Assembly (NCBI RefSeq): GCF_026427775.1
Contig: NZ_CP044532.1
Coordinates: 1,426,001 to 1,490,000 of the forward strand
Direction of reading: 5' to 3'
Length of the DNA: 64,000 nt
Origin: Arthrobacter sp. CDRTa11
GTDB taxonomy: Bacteria > Actinomycetota > Actinomycetes > Actinomycetales > Micrococcaceae
This document shows positions 51,029-59,282 of this stretch, in pieces. How positions within the stretch are numbered: position 1 is the first letter of the stretch; every line of letters begins with the position of its first letter. The notes under the pieces are model-generated. The model was not told where the DNA came from. It was given only the letters and a program-made list of their open reading frames with translations, and searched no databases. Both the position numbers and the translations under genes were made by a program.

Positions 51029-51934
51029 ATGACAGCGTCCAGTACAACCTCGGCCCCGCTCCGGCTGCTCGCAGTCCACGCCCACCCCGATGACGAGTCA
51101 AGCAAGGGCGCGGCCACCATGGCCATGTACGCCGCTGCCGGGGTGGAAGTCATGGTGGCAACGTGCACCGACGGTTCGAGGGGCGATATCCAAAACCCTG
51201 CAGTGGACGGGGAGCCGCATCCCAAGCGGGACATGGCAGGTGCCAGGCGGCTTGAGATGGACAACGCCGCCAAGGTCCTGGGTATTCGGCAGCGATGGCT
51301 TGGTTTTGTGGACTCCGGACTTCCTGAGGGCGATCCCCTCCCGCCCCTGCCGGCGGGGTCCTTCGCCACCCAGCCCCTCCAGCGTGCAGCCGCGCCCCTG
51401 ATACGGCTGGTCCGGCGGTTCAAGCCGCACGTCATGATCAGCTATGACGAAAATGGCGGCTACCCCCACCCTGACCACATCATGGCGCACAGGGTGGCTG
51501 TGGAAGCGTTCGAAGCGGCCGGCGATCCCAACCGCTACCAGGGAATAGGCGAGCCCTGGGAGCCCGGCAAGCTGTACTATGACCGCGCCTTCAGCCCCGA
51601 GCGGTTCCGGGCCCTGCATTTTGCCCTGGAAGAGGCAGGGCTGCAGTCTCCCTATGCTGAGCGGCTGGCGGCCTGGCTGGAAACTGATGCTGAAGGCCAT
51701 ACGCCGCCGCCTGCCCCGCACCCCACCACAACCCAGATTGACTGCGGCGACTACTTCGAAGCCCGCGACGACGCCCTCCGCGCGCACCGCACCCAGGTGG
51801 ATCCGCTGGGCTTCTTCTTCGCTGTCTCGGCCGAGATGCAGCGCCGCGCCTGGCCATGGGAGGACTACTCCCTGATCCAGTCCCGGGTTCCGGCCCATTT
51901 GCCGGAAAAGGATCTCTTTGCGGGGCTAAGATAG
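51029..51934 (+). CDS. mca: Mycothiol S-conjugate amidase
   Basis: The 301-residue zinc amidase cleaves mycothiol-toxin conjugates to release a mercapturic acid for export. The metal motif AHPDDE (18-23) and HPDH in GGYPHPDHIMAHR are present. KRDMAGARRLEMDNAAKVLGI and the ending DYSLIQSRVP match Mca rather than the paralogue MshB. It marks the organism as a mycothiol-producing actinobacterium. An AAGGAG site lies 9 bases before the ATG. Confidence 0.94.
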   Translation: MTASSTTSAPLRLLAVHAHPDDESSKGAATMAMYAAAGVEVMVATCTDGSRGDIQNPAVDGEPHPKRDMAGARRLEMDNAAKVLGIRQRWLGFVDSGLPEGDPLPPLPAGSFATQPLQRAAAPLIRLVRRFKPHVMISYDENGGYPHPDHIMAHRVAVEAFEAAGDPNRYQGIGEPWEPGKLYYDRAFSPERFRALHFALEEAGLQSPYAERLAAWLETDAEGHTPPPAPHPTTTQIDCGDYFEARDDALRAHRTQVDPLGFFFAVSAEMQRRAWPWEDYSLIQSRVPAHLPEKDLFAGLR

Positions 51935-51960
51935 AGACAGCAGGCAATTTCTATGCCCCG

Positions 51961-52018
51961 TAGAAATACGGAACAGTAGAAGTTACGGAACAGTAGAAAA
52001 TACGTAACAGAAGAGTAG
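51961..52018. repeat. Tandem 17-bp array upstream of the DUF255 operon
   Basis: Three units of consensus TAGAA(A/G)(A/T)TACG(G/T)AACAG at 51961-51976, 51977-51993 and 51994-52010, then a partial TAGAAAAG at 52016-52023 region. The array is AT-rich against the GC-rich background and sits 80-130 bases before the next start codon. Confidence 0.8.
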
Positions 52019-52095
52019 AAAAGACCGGACCGGTGCCGCCAACGAACCCGGAATCCACGCCCCTGCTGCCATCGTTTCCACAGAAGGTTTGAACC

Positions 52096-52488
52096 GTGCA
52101 ACACTTGCTCGTCGCCCTGGCCACCACTCCGACGCCGCTGCCCACGCCCAGCCTGCGTGAGGGCATCTCCGAGGACCAGATCACCCCGGGGCTGTGGGGC
52201 TTCATCATGACGGCCTTTTTTGTGCTGGCTACGACGTTGCTGATCGTTGATATGGTGCGACGCATCCGCCGTGTCCGGTACCGGGCCCAGGTGGAGGAGG
52301 AGCGCATGGCGGCGGCAGCGGCGGCCGACGTCGAGGCGGAGGACGCCGGCTCCTACGGCCGCACGCCTGCCACTTCAGAACCTGCCACTTCAGAACCAGC
52401 CACTTCAGAACCTGAAACTTCCGAGCGTGGCCATTCGGAGGCAATCCTTCCGGAGCCGAACGGCGATGCGGGACGCTCACAACGCTGA
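52096..52488 (+). CDS. Small single-pass membrane protein with Ser-Glu-Pro repeats
   Basis: The 130-residue protein has a Thr/Pro-rich start, one membrane helix (33-52), a basic stop-transfer segment (RRIRRVRYRAQ), a short helical region, and a tandem tail of ATSEP units (about 90-108). The equivalent small gene between mca and DUF255 in mycobacteria (the Rv1083 position) is also a membrane protein, by memory. GTG 52096 follows AGAAGG. Its last 23 bases overlap the next gene. Function is unknown. Confidence 0.78.
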   Translation: MQHLLVALATTPTPLPTPSLREGISEDQITPGLWGFIMTAFFVLATTLLIVDMVRRIRRVRYRAQVEEERMAAAAAADVEAEDAGSYGRTPATSEPATSEPATSEPETSERGHSEAILPEPNGDAGRSQR

Positions 52489-54859
52489 CGCCGGACGCGC
52501 ACCCGGCGAATTCCCAGGCGGTCACATCAGGCAGAACCTGCTGGAGCGGGAGCCGTCCGCCTATCTGCGCCAGCATGCTGGAAACCCCGTGCATTGGCGT
52601 CCGTTTGGTGATGAGGCCTTTGCCGAGGCTGCAGCCCGGGATGTCCCCGTATTCCTTTCGATCGGCTATGCAGCCTGCCACTGGTGCCACGTTATGGCCC
52701 ACGAGTCCTTTGAGGACCAGGAGACTGCGGACTACCTGAATGAGCACTTCGTGGCGGTCAAAGTGGACCGGGAAGAGCGTCCGGACGTGGACTCCGTCTA
52801 CATGGCGGCCACCCAGGCTATCAGCGGCGAGGGCGGCTGGCCCATGTCGGTCTTCCTCACCGCGGACGGCCGTGCATTCCACGCAGGCACATATTTCCCG
52901 CCCCGTCCCATGCCTGGCCGGCCCTCCTTCCGCCAGGTCCTGGAAGCCGTTTGGGAGGCATGGCAGGAACGGCGCGACGCAGTGGAGCAGAACGCCCAAA
53001 CACTGGCGCAAAGCATGGGCGAGGCGCAGCTGACTGCAGCGGTGCGTTTGGAGGGCACTCCGCCGCTTGTTGATTCCCTGCTACTGCCAGGCGCCGTGGA
53101 ATCGCTGGCACGGACTGAAGACCAGCACGACGGCGGATTCGGCGCCGCGCCCAAGTTCCCGCCGTCGGCGGTGCTGGAGTTCCTCCTCCGGCATGCTGCC
53201 GTCCCCCATGATGCCGTCCAGTCTGATCCGGCCCGATCCGAAGGGGCCCAATCCAAAGCGGCCCAACCTGATCCCGATCCGTCCGGTCCGGGCCCTTCCG
53301 ATACTGCCCATTCCGATACCGCTGATGCCGCCGGGAGTATGGCAGGCAGGACACTGGCCGCCATGGCACGTTCGGCCCTGTTCGACCAGCTGGACGGCGG
53401 TTTTGCCAGGTATTCGGTCACCAGGGACTGGTCCGTCCCTCACTTTGAGAAGATGCTTTACGACAATGCCCAGCTGCTGCGCGTCTACGTGCACTGGATC
53501 CGGCTTGGCGGAAACGAGGATTTTCCGGCCGGCGAGGCGGCGGAAGTGGCCGCCCGCACCGCAGAGTGGATGCTGGACTCCCTGGGCCTGCCGGACGCCG
53601 GTTCGGCGGAAGGAGCGGGAGCGCAGGAACCGCGTGTCGCCGCGCTGGCATCTTCGCTTGACGCCGATTCAGTGGTGGACGGCGAACACCATGAAGGGGC
53701 AACCTACCTCTGGACCATCAACGCGCTCCAGGACGTGCTCGGCCCGGACGCAGGCGCGGCTGTGGCGCAGCTGATGAACGTGGGACCGGAAGGCACTGTC
53801 TCGGAGTTCGGCTCGCCCCTCCACCCTGCCCGGGCTTTAACCGCGACTGAGGCGAAGCTGTGGGACCAGGCCCGGCCCGCGCTCCTGGCCGCCCGCCGGC
53901 TCCGCCCCCAGCCCGCGCGCGATGAAAAAATTGTGGCCGGCTGGAACGGGTTGGCTGTTGCCGCGCTGGCCGAAGCGGGCGCGGTGCTTGACCGAAGGGA
54001 CTTTGTGTCCGCGGCCGAATCCATCGCTGCATACCTGGAGCGCGTCCACTGGCAGCCCAGCCCGCCCGCACCAATAAGCGGCCAGGAAGATCCTGCGCAC
54101 GTTCCACCGCTGCTGATGCGGGTTTCGCATGCCGGGACAGCCCGCGGGATCGGCGGACTCCTTGGGGACTATGCCTTCTGTGCCGAGGGTATGTTCGCGC
54201 TGTACGCCGTCAGCGGCCAGCCCTACTGGTACGGGTTCGCCGAACAATTGGTTCAGGCCGCGTGCAGCCGTTTTGTCGTCTCCGGCCGGCTGGTGGATAC
54301 CTCCGAGGGGGCGGCGCAGGTCAGTTCAGCACAGGGAGGCCAGTCGGGGCTCGAGCCCTATGACGGGGCTACCCCGAGCGGTGCATCAGCCTTCGCCGGA
54401 GTCCTCCTCAGCTACGCTGCCCTCTCCGGATCTGCCGAACACCGGGCCATGGCCGGACACATTCTGTCCCTCCTGCCGCCCCTTGCGGTCCGGGCGCCGG
54501 GCGCCGTCGGTTGGCTGCTGGCCACCGCCCAGGCGGCGCTGGCGGGACCGGTGGAGGCCGCCGTCGTCGGGCCTGACAGTCCTGAAAGGACTGCGCTGCA
54601 CCGTGAACTGCTCAACTCTCCAAGTCCGGGGCTGGTGATCGCGGTGGGGGACGACGGCGGTGGGCCGGCGAGTCCGTCCGGTACGCCTTCAGGGGACGTG
54701 CAGGTGCCCCTGCTCGCTGGCAGGGCCGGTGGGCCCGGCGGCACCCCTCTGGTCTACCTGTGCCGGAACATGGTCTGTGAGATGCCGGTCAGCAGTGTGG
54801 CAGAGCTTCGGCGACGACTGGCGGCGATGACGGTTCCAGGCCCCGGCGGGGTGCTGTAA
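52466..54859 (+). CDS. DUF255 thioredoxin-domain protein (YyaL/spermatogenesis-associated 20 family)
   Basis: The 797-residue protein starts with the family's thioredoxin-like domain: NPVHWRPFGDEAFAEA, then GYAACHWCHVMAHESF with Cys71 and Cys74, and VDREERPDVDSVYM. An (alpha/alpha)6-like region follows (DGGFARYSVTRDWSVPHFEKMLYDNAQL, EKIVAGWNGLAVAALAEA). The biochemical role is not established. A low-complexity insert of Ser, Asp, Pro and Ala (about 250-290) interrupts the conserved core. ATG 52466 overlaps the previous gene. It matches the Rv1084 position in mycobacteria. Confidence 0.88.
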   Translation: MRDAHNADAGRAPGEFPGGHIRQNLLEREPSAYLRQHAGNPVHWRPFGDEAFAEAAARDVPVFLSIGYAACHWCHVMAHESFEDQETADYLNEHFVAVKVDREERPDVDSVYMAATQAISGEGGWPMSVFLTADGRAFHAGTYFPPRPMPGRPSFRQVLEAVWEAWQERRDAVEQNAQTLAQSMGEAQLTAAVRLEGTPPLVDSLLLPGAVESLARTEDQHDGGFGAAPKFPPSAVLEFLLRHAAVPHDAVQSDPARSEGAQSKAAQPDPDPSGPGPSDTAHSDTADAAGSMAGRTLAAMARSALFDQLDGGFARYSVTRDWSVPHFEKMLYDNAQLLRVYVHWIRLGGNEDFPAGEAAEVAARTAEWMLDSLGLPDAGSAEGAGAQEPRVAALASSLDADSVVDGEHHEGATYLWTINALQDVLGPDAGAAVAQLMNVGPEGTVSEFGSPLHPARALTATEAKLWDQARPALLAARRLRPQPARDEKIVAGWNGLAVAALAEAGAVLDRRDFVSAAESIAAYLERVHWQPSPPAPISGQEDPAHVPPLLMRVSHAGTARGIGGLLGDYAFCAEGMFALYAVSGQPYWYGFAEQLVQAACSRFVVSGRLVDTSEGAAQVSSAQGGQSGLEPYDGATPSGASAFAGVLLSYAALSGSAEHRAMAGHILSLLPPLAVRAPGAVGWLLATAQAALAGPVEAAVVGPDSPERTALHRELLNSPSPGLVIAVGDDGGGPASPSGTPSGDVQVPLLAGRAGGPGGTPLVYLCRNMVCEMPVSSVAELRRRLAAMTVPGPGGVL

Positions 54860-54870
54860 CACCCAACGAG

Positions 54871-55593
54871 TCAGCTGAGCACCGCGATGGCGATGGCGGT
54901 GAAGTGCGCTCCGAAGGCAAGGACCGTGAGGGCGTGGAAGAGTTCGTGGAAACCGAAGTGCCGGTAGCTGAAGTTGGGCTTCTTGAGGGCGTAGAAGATG
55001 GCGCCGGCGATGTACAGGACCCCTCCCGCGCAGATGAGAACAGCAGCCGGGACACTGGCAGCAAAGAACTCCGGAAGGTAGAAGAGGGACCCGCAGCCCA
55101 GCGCGATGTAGATGGGTACGTACAGCCACCGGGGCGCGTTCGTCCACAGGAGCCGGAACAGGACTCCCAGGATGGCTCCAGACCAAATGACCCAGAGCAA
55201 CAGGATGGCTTTGGGCCGGTCCAGCAATGACCAGGCAAGGGGCGTGTAGCTTCCGGCGATGACCAGCATGATGTTGGTGTGGTCCAGCCGCTTCAGCACC
55301 ATCTTCACACCGGGAGTCCAGTTGCCCCGGTGATACACCGCGCTGATCCCGAAGAGCAGGACGCCCGTGGCAGCGTAGATCGCTGAGGTGATTTTTCGGT
55401 CTGCTGTGGGGGCCAGCGCCACCAGGACAACGCCCGCGATTAGCGCCAGCGGCGCCGTAACAGTATGGATCCAGCCGCGCCATTTGGGCTTGATCATCAG
55501 GAGTTCTGCAAGGCGGACCGCGGCATCATCCATAGCGCTCTGTCCTGGCTCCAGTTCCGGGTTGCGGGGGCCTGGTGGAGTCTCGCTGGTCAT
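54871..55593 (-). CDS. Hemolysin III / TrhA-family membrane protein
   Basis: The 240-residue protein has seven hydrophobic helices and PAQR-type motifs: the histidine-containing SAVYHRGNWTPG, LDHTNIMLVIAGSYTP, and FGFHELFHALTVLAFGAHFTAI near the end. These histidines suggest a metal site as in adiponectin-receptor-like hydrolases. TrhA proteins affect membrane-lipid homeostasis in bacteria. It is convergent with the DUF255 gene, only 11 bases apart. TATTCT lies 6 bases before the ATG, predicting a leaderless message. Confidence 0.88.
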   Translation of the reverse strand: MTSETPPGPRNPELEPGQSAMDDAAVRLAELLMIKPKWRGWIHTVTAPLALIAGVVLVALAPTADRKITSAIYAATGVLLFGISAVYHRGNWTPGVKMVLKRLDHTNIMLVIAGSYTPLAWSLLDRPKAILLLWVIWSGAILGVLFRLLWTNAPRWLYVPIYIALGCGSLFYLPEFFAASVPAAVLICAGGVLYIAGAIFYALKKPNFSYRHFGFHELFHALTVLAFGAHFTAIAIAVLS

Positions 55594-55599
55594 GCTTCC

Positions 55600-55605
55600 A
55601 GAATA
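55600..55605 (-). promoter_or_regulatory. Putative leaderless -10 box of the TrhA gene
   Basis: TATTCT on the minus strand, exactly 6 bases before the ATG at 55593. Confidence 0.45.
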
Positions 55606-55733
55606 ACCTACGCGTCAGTAAGTTACCGCCCAGTAACAAGTGGGAGTCCCGGGAGCGCGTTCACGGAGGCGGTCCATCCTGCTGCGGACGGTAGCCTAGG
55701 ATGTGCAATGCCGTCGTACAGCAAGGAAGTCAG

Positions 55734-56507
55734 GTGAGTCTCCGGGTGGAATTGCCAGGGTTCCTTTACGGCGTCTACGAGCGCAGGCTGCTCAGGGACC
55801 TCTCCGGAGGCCGCATCCCTGAACACATCGGCGTAATGGTGGACGGCAACAGGCGCTGGGCCAGGCAGTTCAACGCACCCACCAGCCAGGGCCACCAGGC
55901 CGGAGCGGACAAGATCCATGAGTTCCTGGGCTGGTGCCAGGAACTGGGCGTCAAGGTGGTGACGCTTTACATGCTGTCCACGGACAACATGAACAGGTCC
56001 AGCGAAGAACTCGACCTCCTCATGGGGATCATTGCCAACACCCTTGACCGGCTCGACGAGGACGTGAACATCTCCGTCCACGCGATGGGTGCCCCCGAGT
56101 TGCTCCCCGACTACCTGGCCGAGCGGCTCAACAAACTCACAGCCCGCACGCCGGTGCGGGAAAAGATCCATGTCAATGTGGCGGTGGGATACGGCGGCCG
56201 CCGCGAAATCGTTGATGCCGTCCGGGAACTGCTGCATGACGCCGTCGCCAAAGGGACCGACATCACCACCCTGGCGGACAACCTGTGCGTCGACGACATA
56301 TCCCGCTTTCTCTACACCAGGGGCCAGCCGGATCCGGACCTCGTCATCAGGACCTCGGGGGAGCAGCGGCTCTCCGGCTTCCTGATGTGGCAAAGCGCGT
56401 ACAGCGAGTTCTATTTCTGCGAGGCCCTCTGGCCCGCATTCCGCAAGGTGGACTTCCTCCGCGCGCTCCGCGACTATGCAGGCAGGCAGCGCCGCTTCGG
56501 AGCCTGA
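55734..56507 (+). CDS. uppS: Cis-prenyl diphosphate synthase (isoprenyl transferase)
   Basis: The 257-residue enzyme condenses isopentenyl diphosphate units with Z stereochemistry for polyprenyl carrier lipids. Conserved regions are HIGVMVDGNRRWAR with the catalytic Asp, TLYMLSTDNMNRS, VAVGYGGRREIVDAV, and RTSGEQRLSGFLMWQSAYSEFYF in segments. Its position between TrhA and phoH matches mycobacterial Rv1086, which makes a short Z-farnesyl product, so the chain length here may also be short. GTG 55734 has AAGGA 6 bases upstream; ATG 55701 lies too close to the TAGCCT box at 55692-55697. Confidence 0.92.
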   Translation: MSLRVELPGFLYGVYERRLLRDLSGGRIPEHIGVMVDGNRRWARQFNAPTSQGHQAGADKIHEFLGWCQELGVKVVTLYMLSTDNMNRSSEELDLLMGIIANTLDRLDEDVNISVHAMGAPELLPDYLAERLNKLTARTPVREKIHVNVAVGYGGRREIVDAVRELLHDAVAKGTDITTLADNLCVDDISRFLYTRGQPDPDLVIRTSGEQRLSGFLMWQSAYSEFYFCEALWPAFRKVDFLRALRDYAGRQRRFGA

Positions 56508-56815
56508 GGCCTTTCGCACGCAGTCCTGGCCGAATCCGGCCGCTGGAGATCTGTAGCCTGCTCTTGTTGCGGCGCCTGCCGCCGTCGTTCATCCGCAATT
56601 CACACGACGGCAACAGGAATCGCCGACGGATGAAGTCGGAAATTCCTCGAGCTGGTCTTACGTTGTAACCATCAGCAGGCAAAACCGCCGGCTGATCGGG
56701 GAGGCCAATACATGGAGCGAAGTTTCGCACCGATTGTATGGGAGGCCGAGCCCGGCCTTCAGGCCGAGCCGCCTCACCAATAACAAATCCGGGTTCGCCC
56801 GGGGCTGGAGTCGAT
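56508..56815 (+). other. 308-bp intergenic/leader region before phoH, rich in stem-loops
   Basis: Several short inverted repeats follow one another: GCCGTCGT/ACGACGGC (56581-56588 and 56604-56611), CCGAC/GTCGG, TCAGC/GCTGA, ATACA...CGAA-GT-TTCG...TGTAT, and CCGGG-TTCG-CCCGG just before the phoH ribosome site. It could be a structured mRNA leader. No known riboswitch class is recognised. Confidence 0.4.
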
Positions 56816-58240
56816 GTGGCTACTTCTGAGCAACTGCCCGAGGTCGTATCCGACCAGGGAGAGAAAGCTTCCTCTCGCGCCATGCGAGCTACCTCAAAGA
56901 CCGGTGCGGCAACTGCTGCGGCCGGTTTTGCTGTCTCCGGAAGGGAAGCCACCATAAACAGCTTCGTCATTGACACCTCTGTCCTGCTCTCGGACCCCCG
57001 GGCCCTGCTGCGTTTCGCCGAGCATGACGTTATTGTTCCCATTGTTGTGATCAGCGAATTGGAGGCGAAACGGCACGATCCCGAACTCGGATACTTTGCC
57101 CGCAAGGCGCTGCGGCTGCTCGATGACCTCAGGGTCAAACACGGAGGCCTGAACCAGCCCATTCCCATTGGCGACGACGGGGGCACCCTGGTGGTGGAGA
57201 TGAACCACATTTCCGCTGAGGTACTTCCACTGGGCTTCCGCAGCGGGGACAACGACAGCAGGATTCTCGCCGTTGCCAAGAACATGGCGAACGAAGGACG
57301 CAACGTTACCGTTGTCTCCAAAGACCTGCCGATGCGCGTCAAGGCCTCCGCCATGGGGCTTACTGCCGACGAGTACCGCAACGAACTGGTGAAAGACTCC
57401 GGCTGGACGGGGATGGCTGAGGTGGAAGCCAGCGAGGAAGAGGTTTCCACCCTGTACGGACACGAGCCTGTGTTCATTCCCGCCGCCGCCGAACTGCCGG
57501 TAAATACTGGCCTGGTGCTGCTCTCCAACCGCGGCTCCGCTTTGGGCCGCGTCGGAGCCGACAAGCAGGTCCGGCTGGTCAAGGGGGACCGGGACGTCTT
57601 CGGCCTGCATGGCCGGTCCGCCGAGCAAAGGCTTGCCATTGACATGCTGATGGACCCCGCGGTGGGCATCGTCTCCGTGGGCGGCCGGGCCGGAACGGGT
57701 AAATCAGCCCTGGCACTCTGTGCCGGTCTTGAAGCCGTGCTGGAACGCCGGGAACACCGGAAGGTGATTGTCTTCCGTCCCCTCTACGCCGTCGGCGGCC
57801 AGGAGCTTGGCTACCTGCCGGGCTCCGAATCGGAAAAAATGAACCCCTGGGCGCAGGCCGTCTTTGACACGCTGGGAGCGCTGGTCAGCCAGGAAGTCGT
57901 GGAGGAGGTCATGGACCGCGGCATGCTGGAAGTCATGCCGCTGACCCACATCCGCGGACGTTCCCTGCACGACGCCTTTGTGATCGTGGACGAGGCCCAG
58001 TCACTGGAGAAGAACGTCCTCCTCACCGTGATGAGCCGCATCGGCCAGAATTCAAAGATCGTCCTCACCCACGACGTCGCCCAGCGTGACAACCTGCGCG
58101 TCGGCCGGCACGACGGCATTGCCGCCGTCGTCGAAACCCTCAAAGGCCACCCGCTCTTCGGCCACATCACGCTGACCCGCTCCGAACGCTCACCCATCGC
58201 CGCCCTGGTGACGGAACTGCTCGAAGGCGCCGAAGTCTAG
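56816..58240 (+). CDS. PhoH-family ATPase with N-terminal PIN domain (PhoH2 type)
   Basis: The 474-residue protein joins a PIN ribonuclease domain (about 49-180; Asp53 in FVIDTSVLL, then Glu81 and [12 protein letters not shown]) to a PhoH RNA-dependent ATPase domain. The ATPase has Walker [10 protein letters not shown] (290-298) and Walker B VDEAQ (391-395). Mycobacterial PhoH2 (Rv1095) has the same layout and unwinds and cleaves RNA. GTG 56816 is preferred, with GGAG 5 bases upstream; the frame is open to 56738. A structured leader precedes it and a strong terminator follows. Confidence 0.9.
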   Translation: MATSEQLPEVVSDQGEKASSRAMRATSKTGAATAAAGFAVSGREATINSFVIDTSVLLSDPRALLRFAEHDVIVPIVVISELEAKRHDPELGYFARKALRLLDDLRVKHGGLNQPIPIGDDGGTLVVEMNHISAEVLPLGFRSGDNDSRILAVAKNMANEGRNVTVVSKDLPMRVKASAMGLTADEYRNELVKDSGWTGMAEVEASEEEVSTLYGHEPVFIPAAAELPVNTGLVLLSNRGSALGRVGADKQVRLVKGDRDVFGLHGRSAEQRLAIDMLMDPAVGIVSVGGRAGTGKSALALCAGLEAVLERREHRKVIVFRPLYAVGGQELGYLPGSESEKMNPWAQAVFDTLGALVSQEVVEEVMDRGMLEVMPLTHIRGRSLHDAFVIVDEAQSLEKNVLLTVMSRIGQNSKIVLTHDVAQRDNLRVGRHDGIAAVVETLKGHPLFGHITLTRSERSPIAALVTELLEGAEV

Positions 58241-58258
58241 CTCTACGCTCCGGTTCGC

Positions 58259-58296
58259 GAAGGGCCGTGGTTCGGTTCGTCGGGCCACGGCCCTTC
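58259..58296 (+). terminator. Terminator of phoH
   Basis: GAAGGGCCGTGG and its perfect complement surround a 14-nt loop. There is no T run, but a CTTCTCC tail follows. The downstream 15 bases (58289-58303) recur at 58331-58345. Confidence 0.65.
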
Positions 58297-58302
58297 TCCG
58301 TC

Positions 58303-58582
58303 GTTGCGGTGGTTGGGTCCGCCTGGCAGTGGCCCTTCTCCGTCGCTTAGACACGGCACAAAAGGGCCACGGCGGTCGCTGGGCGACCTCTGTGGCCCGA
58401 TGTGCCGCGATGCGCTCCTACGAGAAGGACCGCAGCCAGACGTGTGCCGGGTTCCAGTCCTTCGCGTAGGAGCGCATCGCCGACCAGAGCGATGCGCAGG
58501 TCGTCCAGCGACCGTAGCAGCGCGGCGGGAGGTGTCTAAGCGACGGCGGAGGACAGGAACCCGGCGACCCAACCACGGCAAC
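58303..58582. repeat. 280-bp nested palindrome filling the phoH/GNAT intergenic space
   Basis: Four pairs of arms nest around a 26-nt centre (58431-58456): 58303-58323 with 58563-58582 (one indel, one mismatch), 58340-58354 with 58532-58546 (perfect 15), 58373-58389 with 58498-58514 (16 of 17), and 58408-58430 with 58457-58479 (22 of 23). No open frame explains it. It may be a structured RNA, a MITE-like element or a very long bidirectional terminator. Confidence 0.85.
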
Positions 58583-58585
58583 GCG

Positions 58586-59233
58586 CTAACTGATGTCGAG
58601 GAATTTGGCTACGGGGTCGTGGCCTTCTACTTTGAGGGTCCAGTCGGGGCGGTTGAAGGTTTCAGGGGTGACGCGGATCTTTTGGACGTCTTCCACCTTG
58701 TCGCCCCAGGCCGTCCGCGTAACGCCGTTGAGCTCATAGCCCAGCGAATGGGAGACGCCAAGGGATGCGGCGTTCCAGTCTGCGGCTTCTGATTCGGCCA
58801 CCTCCGCTTTGAGCCAGTCAAAGGCATAAAGAACGACGGCGGCGCGCATCTCCTTGCCGAGCCCCCGGCCCTGGACGGACCTTTTGAGCCAGGAGCCCGT
58901 CGAGACCGTTTTCAGGGTGCCGAAATCCTTGGCGCCGATGTCCTGGCAGCCCACCAGTCCGCCGTCGTGCCAGATGCCCAGGATCAGGCTCCACGATTCC
59001 GGCGTTGACTCCGCGCGGCTGCGCCAGTGCCACCTGGCCATATTCGGTCCCAGCTCCTCGGCCGGCGCCTCCGCCCAGGGCGTGCTGAACGGACTTTTCC
59101 CGGGCTCATGGATTCCACTCTTTGCTGCCGCCACAGCCGCGGGGAAGTCCTGATCTGCCACGGGCCTGAGGACCAGCCGGGGCGTCGTCAGGGTGAGGTT
59201 GAAAAGGGGCCAGATGGAAGTCAGCTCGGTCAT
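58586..59233 (-). CDS. GNAT-family N-acetyltransferase (RimJ/RimL-like)
   Basis: The 215-residue protein has the RimJ/L-type start (LTTPRLVLRPVADQDFPAAVAA) and the acetyl-CoA-binding region SVQGRGLGKEMRAAVVLYAFDWL, with ESEAADWNAASLGVSHSLGYELNGVTR after it. It acetylates a protein N-terminus or a small amine; the substrate is unknown. On the minus strand TAGGCT lies 6 bases before the ATG, predicting a leaderless transcript. Its 3' end abuts the 280-bp palindrome. Confidence 0.87.
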   Translation of the reverse strand: MTELTSIWPLFNLTLTTPRLVLRPVADQDFPAAVAAAKSGIHEPGKSPFSTPWAEAPAEELGPNMARWHWRSRAESTPESWSLILGIWHDGGLVGCQDIGAKDFGTLKTVSTGSWLKRSVQGRGLGKEMRAAVVLYAFDWLKAEVAESEAADWNAASLGVSHSLGYELNGVTRTAWGDKVEDVQKIRVTPETFNRPDWTLKVEGHDPVAKFLDIS

Positions 59234-59239
59234 CAGGGA

Positions 59240-59245
59240 AGCCTA
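59240..59245 (-). promoter_or_regulatory. Putative leaderless -10 box of the GNAT gene
   Basis: TAGGCT on the minus strand, exactly 6 bases before the ATG at 59233. Confidence 0.45.
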
Positions 59246-59282
59246 GCCCACTGACTGGGTTTGGGCCTGTCACGTCTCCCGG

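Noticed and set aside
51961..52018. CRISPR-like array
   Set aside because: Units are 17 bp and contiguous, with no unique spacers and no cas genes nearby.
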